DNA of 64,000 nucleotides from Microcella flavibacter (GTDB taxonomy: Bacteria > Actinomycetota > Actinomycetes > Actinomycetales > Microbacteriaceae): contig NZ_CP051299.1 in NCBI RefSeq assembly GCF_012530535.1, positions 1,240,001 to 1,304,000 of the forward strand, read 5' to 3'. Of this stretch, positions 1-8,112 are shown in pieces (position 1 is the stretch's first letter; every line of letters starts with the position of its first letter). The notes beneath the pieces were generated by a model, which made no database searches, was not told the DNA's origin, and saw only the letters and a program-made list of their open reading frames with translations. A program made the translations under genes and the position numbers.

Positions 1-146
1 TCGACGTGGGGGATCCCCGTGCGCGCGCTGATCTCTCGCGCGAGCGTCGACTTGCCCGCACCGGACGCGCCGGCGATGACGACGCGCGCGTCTCCGGCCC
101 GCATCGTGACGAGCGCCCGCTCGGGAAGGCGCAGTGGCGGAGGCAC
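1..146 (-). CDS. P-loop NTPase, N-terminal fragment (runs off the left edge)
   Basis: Only the first 48 or so codons lie in the window. Read on the minus strand, the fragment gives RVVIAGASGAGKSTLAREI, a Walker A loop (GASGAGKST) on the first beta strand. This is the beginning of an adenylate- or uridine-kinase-like nucleotide-binding fold; the rest, and so the substrate, is outside the window. I chose the GTG at 146 because a TACATT -10 box ends seven bases upstream with a 17-bp-spaced TCGACA -35, which would give a leaderless mRNA. An in-frame ATG at 104 is the alternative. The upstream promoter overlaps one arm of the 15-bp inverted repeat. Confidence 0.6.
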   Translation of the reverse strand, partial: MPPPLRLPERALVTMRAGDARVVIAGASGAGKSTLAREISARTGIPHV

Positions 147-153
147 GCCCCAG

Positions 154-182
154 AATGTAGGCGAGAACCCGCTGCCTGTCGA
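154..182 (-). promoter_or_regulatory. Promoter of the P-loop NTPase gene, overlapping a repeat arm
   Basis: On the minus strand, TCGACA (182-177) and TACATT (159-154) are separated by exactly 17 bp and lie seven bases before the GTG start at 146. The -35 hexamer is made of the outer GTCGAC end of the repeat arm at 178-192, so anything binding the arm could affect this promoter. Confidence 0.45.
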
Positions 183-275
183 CAACTCAGGAACTTCGTC
201 AAGCGGCAGCGGCCCGACAGGCGCGGGTTCGGGCTTCGACCGGCGTGACTTGCGTGGATCTCCTGAGTTGTTGAC
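178..275. repeat. Inverted 15-bp arm pair A (98 bp span)
   Basis: The left arm GTCGACAACTCAGGA is at 178-192. The right arm TCCTGAGTTGTTGAC is at 261-275 and differs from the perfect inverse at one base. Arm starts are 83 bp apart. The pair lies in the gap between the P-loop NTPase start and the end of the TRIC-type gene. The 68-bp interior does not resemble the other copies. Confidence 0.85.
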
Positions 276-322
276 ACGGGCGCCGGATGACCCGGCTCGC
301 GCAGGCCCGCGCGGGCGGAAGC

Positions 323-1189
323 TCAGCGTCGGGCGCGGCTCGCACCCGGGATGGGGGAGCGGCGGCGGCCGCGCACCGGCTCGGGCGCGGGCCGCACGAT
401 GCGGATCGCTCCCGTGCGGGCGCGCTCGACGAGGCCCGGGCTCTCGTCCGGCTCGTCGACCGGCGGCGCCGCGGTCGTCGGCAGCAGGTGGATGACCCCG
501 GTCGCGGTCGAGACGGTGCGGCGGCGCGCGAGGCGCGGTCGGGGGATGCGCGGCAGGCGCTCGATGCGCCGCTGCTCCGGCAGCGACCAGCCGAAGAGCA
601 CCGAGAGGATGCGCACGCCGAAGGTCACGGCGACGCAGATGCCCGCCGCGAGGAACACGGGCACTTCGAGCGCGAGCAGCACGGTGAGCACGGTCGTGCC
701 CCCCGCGGCCGCGAGCGCGTAGAGCGAGCCCACGTGCATGAGGGCGATGGGCATGGTGAGGAGCAGGTCGCGCAGGATCGATCCGCCCACCGCCGCGAGA
801 ACCCCCACGAAGACGGCGGCCACCGGGGGCAGCCCGAGGGCGAGCGCCTTCGTGGTGCCGATCGCGCCGAAGAGCCCGAGCGTCAGGGCGTCGAGCGCGG
901 TGATGAGCAGGCCCAATCGGGAGAAGAGGCGTTCGAGGAGCATCCCGAGCAGGGCGGCGGCCGTGGCGACGGTGAGGTACCAGTTGCTGGCGAGCGGGGC
1001 GAGCGGCTGGTCGAGGAGGATGTCGCGCAGCAGACCACCGCCGAAGCCGGTCGCGATGCCGATGAGGGCGACGCCGAGGAGGTCGAGCCGCCGGTCGCGG
1101 AACTGCGCCGCGAAGAGCGCGCCCTGGAGCGCTCCGATGCCCACGGCGAGCAGGTCGGCCCAGAGCGGGATCACGAAGAGGGCGGTCAC
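323..1189 (-). CDS. TRIC/UPF0126-type channel family membrane protein (YicG-like)
   Basis: A 288-residue integral membrane protein. The family (UPF0126, trimeric intracellular cation channel-like) has two tandem repeats of three helices, each with a glycine-rich kink. Here these are GIATGFGGGLLRDILL and GVLAAVGGSILRDLLL, both with the family G-G-x-[LI]-R-D motif. Helices fill roughly residues 1-205, followed by an Arg-rich cytoplasmic tail of about 80 residues. Established homologues conduct K+ or Mg2+, but the ion here is unknown. Start: GTG at 1189, because upstream codons translate to unlikely sequence running into the nrtR promoter. It is divergent from nrtR and shares that 122-bp regulatory gap. 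Confidence 0.85.
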   Translation of the reverse strand: MTALFVIPLWADLLAVGIGALQGALFAAQFRDRRLDLLGVALIGIATGFGGGLLRDILLDQPLAPLASNWYLTVATAAALLGMLLERLFSRLGLLITALDALTLGLFGAIGTTKALALGLPPVAAVFVGVLAAVGGSILRDLLLTMPIALMHVGSLYALAAAGGTTVLTVLLALEVPVFLAAGICVAVTFGVRILSVLFGWSLPEQRRIERLPRIPRPRLARRRTVSTATGVIHLLPTTAAPPVDEPDESPGLVERARTGAIRIVRPAPEPVRGRRRSPIPGASRARR

Positions 1190-1214
1190 CTCGTCAGTCT
1201 GCCAGTGCGCTGAG

Positions 1215-1243
1215 CCAGTTCGTGTGCCCGTGACCCGAACTGG
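1215..1243. promoter_or_regulatory. Inverted repeat, candidate NrtR operator
   Basis: CCAGTTCG (1215-1222) and CGAACTGG (1236-1243) form a perfect 8-bp inverted repeat whose half-site centres are 21 bp (two helical turns) apart. A further GGTTCG half lies at 1251-1256. The site is in the divergent gap just upstream of nrtR-nadABC, where an autoregulatory NrtR site is expected. Assignment to NrtR is inference from position. Confidence 0.5.
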
Positions 1244-1311
1244 TACGATCGGTTCGTGTCGGAGTGACTTTAACCCGGCGTGAACGCGAGCGAGTACGAC
1301 GGGAGGGCGCG

Positions 1312-2007
1312 ATGAGCACCAGTGCAGCATCCATCGATCTCGCCGTGTCGACCGTCATCTTCGCCCTGCGCACCGACGAGCGCGGCGCCTCGAGCGTGTG
1401 GCTGCCCCTCGTGCGCCGCATCCGCGAGCCGCACCTCGACTGCTGGGCGCTGCCCGGCGGCCCGGTCGACGCGCTCGAGAGCCTCGAGTCGTCCGCCCGC
1501 CGCAACCTGCTCGAGACGACGCAGCTCGAGCCCGCGTACCTCGAGCAGCTCTACGCCTTCGGCGACGTCGACCGCTCGCCCGACCGCCGCGTCGTGTCGA
1601 TCGTCTACTGGGCGCTCGTGCGCGCCGAGGAGGCCGAGCGGGTGACCGCGGGCGAGAACGTGCGCTGGTTCGCGGCGGATGCCCTGCCCGAGCTCGCGTT
1701 CGACCACAACCTCATCGTCGACTACGCCCTGTGGCGACTGCGCACGAAGATGGAGTACTCGCGCATCGCGCAGGCGTTCCTCGGCGACCAGTTCACGCTC
1801 GCCGAGCTGCGCGGCGTGTACGAGGCCGTGCTGCAGAAGCCGCTCGACCCGGCGAACTTCCGTCGTCAGGTCGAGTCCTCCGGCGACGTCGTCGCGACCG
1901 ACGAGGTCGTCACCGGCGGCCGCCACCGCCCTCCCCGCCTGTATCGATACGTCGGCGACGTCCAGCTCGTCGACGCCGGCCCGCTCACCCCGAGGATCCC
2001 CGCATGA
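1312..2007 (+). CDS. nrtR: NrtR, Nudix-domain transcriptional regulator of NAD biosynthesis
   Basis: A 231-residue protein. The N-terminal ~145 residues form a Nudix-like fold. The region LPGGPVDALESLESSARRNLLETT occupies the Nudix-box position, but the box is degenerate (no REUxEE core), as usual in NrtR repressors that sense ADP-ribose or NAD metabolites instead of hydrolysing them. The C-terminal part (YSRIAQAFLGDQFTLAELRGVYEAVLQKPLDPANFRRQV) is the NrtR winged helix. ATG 1312 follows GGGAGG at a good distance; a longer upstream start adds only basic low-quality sequence. The gene overlaps nadA by four bases (ATGA), so regulator and pathway are cotranscribed. It probably binds the inverted repeat at 1215-1243. 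Confidence 0.9.
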   Translation: MSTSAASIDLAVSTVIFALRTDERGASSVWLPLVRRIREPHLDCWALPGGPVDALESLESSARRNLLETTQLEPAYLEQLYAFGDVDRSPDRRVVSIVYWALVRAEEAERVTAGENVRWFAADALPELAFDHNLIVDYALWRLRTKMEYSRIAQAFLGDQFTLAELRGVYEAVLQKPLDPANFRRQVESSGDVVATDEVVTGGRHRPPRLYRYVGDVQLVDAGPLTPRIPA

Positions 2008-3275
2008 CGCTCGACACGACCATCCGCGCCATCACGAACGGCACGGCCCCCGGCGACACGTGCACCCCCGACCTCGCGAAGGGGCCGTGGGAGTTCGATG
2101 CGATGCCCGGCTACGGCCCCGGCTCGTCGATGTTCGACGTCATCCCGACGGGCTCGCCCCGGCAGGGCGGCCTGCCCCGCGAGTACCAGGATGCTCCCGC
2201 CGAGGAGCTGCGCGAGCGCATCCTCACCGCCAAGCGGACGCTCGGCGACCGCCTCGTCGTGCTCGGGCACTTCTACCAGCGCGACGAGGTCGTGGAGCAC
2301 GCCGACTTCCTCGGCGACTCCTTCCAGCTCGCGAACGCGGCCCTGACGAAGCCCGATGCCGAGTACATCGTCTTCTGCGGCGTTCACTTCATGGCCGAGA
2401 CGGCCGACATCCTCGCCCGGCCCGAGCAGAAGGTCATCCTGCCGAACCTCGCCGCCGGCTGCTCGATGGCCGACATGGCCGACATCGACTCGGTCATGGC
2501 CGCGTGGGAGGAGCTCGAGGCCGTCTACGGCACCGAGCCCGACGCCGAGGGCCGCGTGCCGATCATCCCCGTCACCTACATGAACTCCTCGGCGGCGCTC
2601 AAAGCCTTCTGCGGCGAGCGCGGCGGCATCGTCTGCACCTCCTCGAACGCGAAGACCGTGCTCGAGTGGGCCTTCGAGCGCGGGCAGCGGGTGCTGTTCT
2701 TCCCCGACCAGCACCTCGGCCGCAACACCGCGAAGGCGATGGGCGTGCCCACCGACCTCATGCCGATGTGGAACCCGCGCAAGGCGCTCGGCGGCTCCAG
2801 CACCCAAGAGCTCATGGACGCGAAGGTCGTGCTCTGGCACGGCTTCTGCAGCGTGCACAAGCGGTTCACCGTGGGGCAGATCGAGCAGGCCCGCGCGGAG
2901 CATCCCGATGTGCGCGTCATCGTGCACCCGGAGTGCCCGATGGCCGTCGTCGACGCCGCCGACGAGGCGGGCTCGACCGACTACATCCGCCGCGCCGTGG
3001 CCGGTGCGACGGAGCCGACGACCTTCGCGATCGGCACCGAGATCAACATGGTCAACCGGCTCGCCGCCGAGTTCCCGCAGCACACGATCTTCTGCCTCGA
3101 CCCCGTAATCTGCCCCTGCTCGACGATGTACCGCATCCACCCCGGCTACCTCGCCTGGGTGCTGGAGGAGCTCGTCGCCGGCCGCGTCGTCAACAGCATC
3201 GAGGTGGACGAGCGCGTGCAGTCCGGCGCCCGCGTCGCCCTCGAGCGCATGCTCGCCGCGAAGCCGCGCGACTGA
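2004..3275 (+). CDS. nadA: Quinolinate synthase NadA
   Basis: A 423-residue enzyme that condenses iminoaspartate with dihydroxyacetone phosphate to quinolinate, using a [4Fe-4S] cluster. Family features are visible: VVLGHFYQRDEVVEHADFLGDS near the start, FCGVHFMAETA, the GCSMADM loop, VTYMNSSAALKA, HPECPM and the C-terminal CPCSTMYRI segment. The conserved cysteines of FCGVHF, HPECPM and CPCS can supply the three cluster ligands. It has an N-terminal extension of about 60 residues before the catalytic core, common in actinobacterial NadA. ATG 2004 overlaps the nrtR stop. The cysteine desulfurase at the end of the operon is the likely sulfur source for its cluster. Confidence 0.97.
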   Translation: MTLDTTIRAITNGTAPGDTCTPDLAKGPWEFDAMPGYGPGSSMFDVIPTGSPRQGGLPREYQDAPAEELRERILTAKRTLGDRLVVLGHFYQRDEVVEHADFLGDSFQLANAALTKPDAEYIVFCGVHFMAETADILARPEQKVILPNLAAGCSMADMADIDSVMAAWEELEAVYGTEPDAEGRVPIIPVTYMNSSAALKAFCGERGGIVCTSSNAKTVLEWAFERGQRVLFFPDQHLGRNTAKAMGVPTDLMPMWNPRKALGGSSTQELMDAKVVLWHGFCSVHKRFTVGQIEQARAEHPDVRVIVHPECPMAVVDAADEAGSTDYIRRAVAGATEPTTFAIGTEINMVNRLAAEFPQHTIFCLDPVICPCSTMYRIHPGYLAWVLEELVAGRVVNSIEVDERVQSGARVALERMLAAKPRD

Positions 3276-3283
3276 GGCCCGCC

Positions 3284-5119
3284 GTGCGCGTCGTCATCAT
3301 CGGCAGCGGCCTCGCGGGGCAGCTCGCCGCGCTGCGCCTGGCCGACGGGCCGGGCCTCTCCGCGTCGACAACTCAGGAGATCGTGCTCGTCACGGGCGGG
3401 CGCCTGCCCTCGGGCTCGAGTCTCTGGGCGCAGGGCGGGATCGCCGCGGCGACGGGCGCCGACGATGCTCCTGAGTCTCACACCGCCGACACGATCGCGG
3501 CCGGCGCCGGACTCACCGACCCCGCCGTCGCCGCCGCGCTCTGCGCCGACGGCCCGGCCGCGGTCGCGGAGCTGATCGCCCGCGGCGTCGTCTTCGACCG
3601 GGACGCCGACGGCGAGCTCTCCCGTGGTCTCGAGGCCGCGCACTCCCGCCGGCGCGTGCTGCACGCCGGCGGCGATGCGACCGGCTCGGTCATCGTCACG
3701 GCCCTCAGCGCCCGCATCCGCGAGAGCCGCGTCGAGGTGCGCGAGCGCACCCTCGTCACGCGCATCCTCACCGAGGGCGGACGCGCGACCGGCGTCGAGC
3801 TCGACGGGCCCGAGGGCCGCAGCACGCTCACGGCCGATGCCGTCGTGCTCGCCACCGGGGGAGCGGGGGCCCTCTACCCCCACACCACCAACCCCGAGAC
3901 CTCGATCGGCTCGGGCATCGTGCTCGCCTACGCCGCCGGGGCCGCCGTCGCCGACCTTGAGTTCGTGCAGTTCCACCCGACGGTGCTCGCCGGCGGCGGG
4001 CTCGTCTCCGAGGCCGTCCGCGGCGAGGGCGCCGTACTGCGCGACGAGAGCGGCCGCCGCTTCATGCTCGACGTGGATGCCCGTGCCGAGCTCGCTCCGC
4101 GCGACATCGTCGCCCGCGCCATCGCCGCCACCATGGCCGCGCAGGGCGGCAGGCCCGTGCAGCTCGACGCCACCGGCCTCGGAGGCGCGAGCGCCCTCGC
4201 CGCCCGCTTCCCCACGATCGACCGGCTCGTGCGCCGGCTCGGCATCGACTGGGCGACCGAGCTCGTGCCGGTGACGCCCGCCGCGCACTACGCGATGGGC
4301 GGCGTGCTCGCCGACCTCGACGGGCGCACCACCGTGGCCGGCCTCTTCGCGATCGGCGAGACGGCGGCGACCGGCGTGCACGGCGCGAACCGGCTCGCCT
4401 CGAACTCGCTGCTCGAGGCGGCGGTCTCGGCGATGCGGTGCGCGGCGCTGCTGCAGCAGGAGCCCACGGTGTGGGGCGCGCCTCTACCGGTCCCGGCGGC
4501 GGCGGAGCCCGCTGCCGCGGTCGGGGCGACGCTCGCGAGCGATCCGGGGCGGGTCGTGCCGTCGGCGACCCCGTTCGGGGCCGCCTTGCCGACCCCGTCG
4601 GCGACACGGTCGGCGGCCGCGTCGACTGCCCCGTCGCCGACTCCGTCGACAACTCAGGAGATCCCGATCCGGCTCCTCGCCGCGCCCGGTCGCGACGACC
4701 TCCTCACCCACGGCAGCGACCCCCTCTCCGGGGAGGAGATCCGACAGCTCGCCTGGCAGCACCTCGGGCTCGTCCGCGACGGCGTCTCGCTCGCCTCACT
4801 GCGCTCCCGGCTCGCGGGATCCCGGCCCGCCGACGCCCTCGCGACCACGCTCCTCCCGCTCGCCCGGCTCGTCACCGAGGCCGCTCTCGCCCGCGTCGAG
4901 TCGCGCGGGGCGCACTTCCGCTCCGACGCCCCGGCGACCGATCCGGCAGCAGCGGTGCGCTCCGCCTGGATGCGCGCGATGGCAGCGTCTCCTGAGTTGT
5001 CGACGACGGGCGTGCCCGCCGCCGCATCCCCGGCAGCCGCCGACGCGACCGCCGCCGCCGCGACCGCCGCCGCCGACGACATTCCCGCCCCCACGACCCC
5101 CGCAGGAGCCCTCGCATGA
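3284..5119 (+). CDS. nadB: L-aspartate oxidase NadB, with Pro/Ala-rich insertions
   Basis: FAD enzyme that oxidises L-aspartate to iminoaspartate for NadA. Visible features: the N-terminal Rossmann motif VIIGSGLAGQLAALRLAD, SLWAQGGIAAA, the FAD/substrate loop HYAMGGV, and GETAATGVHGANRLASNSLLEAA near residue 375. GTG 3284 follows GAGG at seven bases. At 611 residues it is clearly longer than the usual ~530. The excess is a segment of about 65 residues rich in Pro, Ala, Ser and Thr between the FAD domain and the helical C-terminal domain, plus an Ala-rich tail. Repeat arms at 3364 and 4645 encode STTQE and the arm at 4990 encodes SPELST. The stop overlaps nadC by four bases. Confidence 0.95.
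   Translation: MRVVIIGSGLAGQLAALRLADGPGLSASTTQEIVLVTGGRLPSGSSLWAQGGIAAATGADDAPESHTADTIAAGAGLTDPAVAAALCADGPAAVAELIARGVVFDRDADGELSRGLEAAHSRRRVLHAGGDATGSVIVTALSARIRESRVEVRERTLVTRILTEGGRATGVELDGPEGRSTLTADAVVLATGGAGALYPHTTNPETSIGSGIVLAYAAGAAVADLEFVQFHPTVLAGGGLVSEAVRGEGAVLRDESGRRFMLDVDARAELAPRDIVARAIAATMAAQGGRPVQLDATGLGGASALAARFPTIDRLVRRLGIDWATELVPVTPAAHYAMGGVLADLDGRTTVAGLFAIGETAATGVHGANRLASNSLLEAAVSAMRCAALLQQEPTVWGAPLPVPAAAEPAAAVGATLASDPGRVVPSATPFGAALPTPSATRSAAASTAPSPTPSTTQEIPIRLLAAPGRDDLLTHGSDPLSGEEIRQLAWQHLGLVRDGVSLASLRSRLAGSRPADALATTLLPLARLVTEAALARVESRGAHFRSDAPATDPAAAVRSAWMRAMAASPELSTTGVPAAASPAAADATAAAATAAADDIPAPTTPAGALA
3364..3483. repeat. Inverted arm pair B inside nadB, right arm degenerate
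   Basis: The left arm is an exact GTCGACAACTCAGGA at 3364-3378. The partner at 3469-3483 keeps TCCTGAGT at its inner end and 10 of 15 positions overall. The exact arm encodes STTQE where NadB proteins normally have a short surface turn before the second beta strand. Confidence 0.6.
4645..5004. repeat. Inverted arm pair C inside nadB (360 bp span)
   Basis: GTCGACAACTCAGGA is exact at 4645-4659 and TCCTGAGTTGTCGAC is exact at 4990-5004. The two arms bracket the coding sequence of the C-terminal helical domain of NadB and lie in the Pro/Ala-rich linker and in the start of the Ala-rich tail, so neither disturbs the catalytic domain. Confidence 0.85.
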
Positions 5120-6012
5120 CCGCAGCCCCCGCCCCGATCGGCCCCCGCCCCGGCGACGCCGACCCGCCCCTCGCCGCGGTCGAGCAGATCGTCGCCCTGG
5201 CCCTCGCCGAGGACGCCCCCTGGGGCGACCTGTCGAGCGAGGCCTCGACCCCGGCGTCGGCGACCGCGACCGCGCGGCTCGTCAGCCGCGTCGACGGGGT
5301 GCTCGCGGGCGGGCTCGCGCTCGCCACCGCGTTCCGACGGGCCGACCCCCGCATCGAGGTGCGCCTGCTGCTCGCCGACGGCGCGCCGCTCGCCCCCGGA
5401 GCCGACGTCGCCGTCGTCGAGGGCCCGGCCCGGGGCATCCTCACCGGCGAGCGCGTCGCGCTCAACCTCGCCCAGCGCCTCTCCGGCGTGGCGACGCTCA
5501 CGCGCGCGTACGTCGACGCCGTCGCGGGCACGGGGGCCCGCATCGTCGACACCCGCAAGACGACCCCCGGCCTGCGCGTGCTCGAGAAGGCGGCGGTGCG
5601 GGCGGGCGGCGCGCACAACCACCGGCACTCGCTCTCGGACGCGGTCATGCTGAAGGACAACCACCTCGCCGTGCTCGCGGCCGAGGGGCTCGGCGTGGCC
5701 GAGGCGATCCGCGCGGTGCGCAGCCGCATCCCGCACACCACGACGCTCGAGGTCGAGGTCGACCGCCTGGACCAGCTCGACGCGGTGCTCGAGGGCGGCG
5801 CCGACATCATCCTGCTCGACAACTTCGCGCCCTCCGACATCCTCACCGCGGTCGCGCAGATCGACGGCCGGGCCCTCATCGAGGCCAGCGGGGGAGTGAC
5901 CCTCGGCACCGTGCGCGCGATCGCCGAGACCGGCGTCGACATCATCTCGGTCGGCGCGCTCACCCACTCCGCCCCGGCGCTCGACCTCGGGCTCGACATC
6001 GCCGTGCGATGA
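5116..6012 (+). CDS. nadC: Quinolinate phosphoribosyltransferase NadC
   Basis: A 298-residue enzyme that converts quinolinate and PRPP to nicotinate mononucleotide, CO2 and PPi. Diagnostic motifs are EDAPWGDLSS near the N-terminus, GERVALNLAQRLSGVAT, the substrate-binding DTRKTTPGLRVLEKAAV, GGAHNHRHSLSDAVMLKDNH, the acidic EVEVDRLDQLD, and the C-terminal EASGGVTLGTVRAIAETGVDIISVGALTHS. Length and motif order match the family. It starts with an ATG overlapping the nadB stop and overlaps the desulfurase gene by four bases, so the whole operon is translationally coupled. Confidence 0.97.
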   Translation: MTAAPAPIGPRPGDADPPLAAVEQIVALALAEDAPWGDLSSEASTPASATATARLVSRVDGVLAGGLALATAFRRADPRIEVRLLLADGAPLAPGADVAVVEGPARGILTGERVALNLAQRLSGVATLTRAYVDAVAGTGARIVDTRKTTPGLRVLEKAAVRAGGAHNHRHSLSDAVMLKDNHLAVLAAEGLGVAEAIRAVRSRIPHTTTLEVEVDRLDQLDAVLEGGADIILLDNFAPSDILTAVAQIDGRALIEASGGVTLGTVRAIAETGVDIISVGALTHSAPALDLGLDIAVR

Positions 6013-7184
6013 CCGACCGCCTCATCGACCTCGACCAGTCGGCCACGACGGCGGTGCGCCGCTCCGTGCTCGAGGCGATGTGGCCGCACCTGACCGGCGG
6101 CTACGGCAACCCCTCGAGCACGCACGCGCTCGGTCGCGCGGCCGCGTCGGCGCTGCAGGATGCCCGCGCCCGCGTCGCCGCCGCCTGCGGGGTGCGCCCG
6201 GCGCAGGTGGTCTTCACCAGCGGCGGCACGGAGGCCGACAACCTCGCCGTCATCGGCCTGACCCTCGGAAGCGTCCGAGCCGGCCGTGACCGCCACATCA
6301 TCGTGGGGGCCGTCGAGCACGAGGCCGTGCTCGAGGCCGCCGACCATCTGCGCCGCTGGCACGACGTCGAGGTGACCCTCGCGCCCGTCGACAACTCAGG
6401 AGTCGTCGACGTCGCGGCCGTCCGCGCCGCGCTTCGGCCGGGCACCGCGCTGGTCAGCGTGCAGCACGCGAACAACGAGGTCGGCACCCTGCAGCCCCTG
6501 CGGCTGCTGGGCGCGGCGGCGCACGAGGTCGGGGCGCTGCTGCATGTCGACGCCGTGCAGACGGCGGGGTGGGTCTCGCTCGACCCGGTGAAGACTCCTG
6601 AGTTGTCGACGGCCGACGCGATCAGCATCAGCGGGCACAAGCTCGGCGCGCCGAAGGGCGTCGGTGCGCTCATCCTGCGCACCGCCGCGCCGCTCGAGCC
6701 GCTCGTGCACGGCGGCGGGCAGGAGCGCGACCGGCGCTCGGGCACGGAGAACGTCGCCGGCGCCGTCGGGCTCGCGACCGCGCTCGAGCTCGCCGAGGCC
6801 GAGCGCGACGGGGCCGCCGTGGACGCGGTCGCCGCACGCCGCGACCGCTTCATCGCGCACGTGCTCGAGGCCGTGCCCGAGGCCCGGCTCACCGGGCATC
6901 CCGAGAACCGCCTGCCCGGCCACGCCTCGTTCGTCGTCGAGGGGCTGGGCGGCGAGCCGCTGCTCATCGCGCTCGACGACCGCGGCATCATCTGCTCCAG
7001 CGGCTCGGCCTGCGCGGCCGGCCGCGACGACCCCTCGCCGGTGCTGCTGGCGATGGGGTTCGAGCCCGACCTCGCTCGCACGGCCCTGCGCTTCAGCTTC
7101 GGCACGGCGACGACCGAGGAGGAGCTCGACGCCGCGGTCGCCGCGCTGCGCGACTCGGCGGCCGGGCTGCGCGCCCTGCGCTGA
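6009..7184 (+). CDS. NifS/IscS-type cysteine desulfurase, last gene of the nad operon
   Basis: A 391-residue PLP enzyme that takes sulfur from cysteine. It shows [25 protein letters not shown], the [11 protein letters not shown] loop, [14 protein letters not shown] with the PLP lysine, the RSGTENVAG loop, and the persulfide cysteine in SSGSACAAG. Placement directly after nadABC (four-base overlap) suggests it builds the NadA Fe-S cluster, as proposed for other nad-linked NifS proteins; a general role cannot be excluded. Two arms of the 15-bp inverted repeat are read in frame: the first as VDNSG in the family PVDxxGxVD stretch, the second as TPELST before the SGHK loop. Confidence 0.93.
   Translation: MTDRLIDLDQSATTAVRRSVLEAMWPHLTGGYGNPSSTHALGRAAASALQDARARVAAACGVRPAQVVFTSGGTEADNLAVIGLTLGSVRAGRDRHIIVGAVEHEAVLEAADHLRRWHDVEVTLAPVDNSGVVDVAAVRAALRPGTALVSVQHANNEVGTLQPLRLLGAAAHEVGALLHVDAVQTAGWVSLDPVKTPELSTADAISISGHKLGAPKGVGALILRTAAPLEPLVHGGGQERDRRSGTENVAGAVGLATALELAEAERDGAAVDAVAARRDRFIAHVLEAVPEARLTGHPENRLPGHASFVVEGLGGEPLLIALDDRGIICSSGSACAAGRDDPSPVLLAMGFEPDLARTALRFSFGTATTEEELDAAVAALRDSAAGLRALR
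6387..6610. repeat. Inverted arm pair D inside the cysteine desulfurase gene (224 bp span)
   Basis: Both arms are exact: GTCGACAACTCAGGA at 6387-6401 and TCCTGAGTTGTCGAC at 6596-6610. They fit the protein family without changing length: VDNSG sits where NifS proteins usually read VDxxG, and the second arm falls in the variable stretch before SGHK. The arms appear to have arisen in place, not by insertion. Confidence 0.85.
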
Positions 7185-7315
7185 GCACCGCGCGCGCCCG
7201 AGCCGCCTGCCGGGCGGGGTCTCGCCGCCAGCAGGGCGGGCCCGAGCCGCCAGCCGGGCGACCCCGGGCCGCCGCCCGAGCGCGCGCCGTCCACCCCGCT
7301 CGCCGCCGCTCGCGG

Positions 7316-7321
7316 GATACT
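7316..7321 (+). promoter_or_regulatory. -10 box for leaderless recO
   Basis: GATACT ends five bases before the recO GTG at 7327, too close for a ribosome binding site on the mRNA. The preceding gap (7185-7315) holds only GC-rich near-repeats of GAGCCGCC and GCCGGGCG and no gene. Confidence 0.5.
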
Positions 7322-7326
7322 GGAGC

Positions 7327-8112
7327 GTGCCCACCTACCGAGACGAAGCCGTCGTGCTGCGCACCCACAAGCTGGGTGAGGCCGACCGCATCGTCACGAT
7401 GCTGAGCCGCCAGCACGGCAAGATCCGCGCGGTGGCGAAGGGCGTGCGCCGCACCGGCAGCCGGTTCGGATCCCGCCTCGAGCCGTTCATGGTCGTCGAC
7501 GTGCAGCTCTACCAGGGCCGCAGCCTCGACATCGTGCAGCAGGCCGAGTCGCTCGGCGCGTACGGCGAGGACATCGTGAGCGACTACGGCCGGTACACGG
7601 CCGCGAGCGTCATGGTCGAGACGGCCGATCGCGTGACGGGCGACGACGGCGGGGGCATCCAGCAGTACCTGCTGCTCGTCGGAGCCCTGCGCTCGCTCTC
7701 GCGCGGCGAGCACGACCCGAGCCTCACGCTCGACTCGTACCTGCTGCGGTCGCTCTCGATCGCGGGATGGGCGCCGAGCTTCGGCGACTGCGCCGTCACC
7801 GGCGCGCCCGGCCCGCACCGGTCGTTCGTGGTGCAGCTCGGCGGCATGGTCGCCGACGAGGCCGCGCCGCCCGGGGCGCCGAGGGTGAGCCCGCCCGCGC
7901 TCGCGCTGCTCTCGGCGCTCATGACCGGCGACTGGGACGTCGCCGACGGCAGCGACGACCGCGCGCGCCAGCAGGCGAGCGGCATCATCGCGGCCTACGC
8001 GCAGTTCCACCTGGAGCGGGGTCTGCGCTCGCTGCCCCACGTCGATCGCGATGCGCGCGCGAGCATCCCCGTGCACCCGGCCGACGACCTCGCGATCGGC
8101 AGCACCGCGTGA
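7327..8112 (+). CDS. recO: DNA repair protein RecO
   Basis: A 261-residue recombination mediator of the RecFOR pathway that loads RecA on SSB-coated DNA. The N-terminal OB fold reads [39 protein letters not shown], the typical RecO opening, followed by [24 protein letters not shown]. The helical C-terminal domain ends in a Q-x-H-L-x-R-x-LRSL motif. Length is normal. The GTG start is set by this motif and by the -10 box five bases upstream. uppS follows with a GTGA overlap; recO-uppS-glyS is a known actinobacterial gene order. Confidence 0.95.
   Translation: MPTYRDEAVVLRTHKLGEADRIVTMLSRQHGKIRAVAKGVRRTGSRFGSRLEPFMVVDVQLYQGRSLDIVQQAESLGAYGEDIVSDYGRYTAASVMVETADRVTGDDGGGIQQYLLLVGALRSLSRGEHDPSLTLDSYLLRSLSIAGWAPSFGDCAVTGAPGPHRSFVVQLGGMVADEAAPPGAPRVSPPALALLSALMTGDWDVADGSDDRARQQASGIIAAYAQFHLERGLRSLPHVDRDARASIPVHPADDLAIGSTA

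Noticed and set aside
1398-5119. Very long plus-strand frames that run through nrtR, nadA and nadB
   Set aside because: Only the 3' parts in frame with real genes are coding; the rest is Arg/Ser/Pro-rich shadow caused by lack of stops in GC-rich DNA.
7185-7315. GC-rich tandem-like GAGCCGCC/GCCGGGCG repeats as a functional element
   Set aside because: The units are short, imperfect and of a kind common in such GC-rich gaps; no clear hairpin or periodicity.
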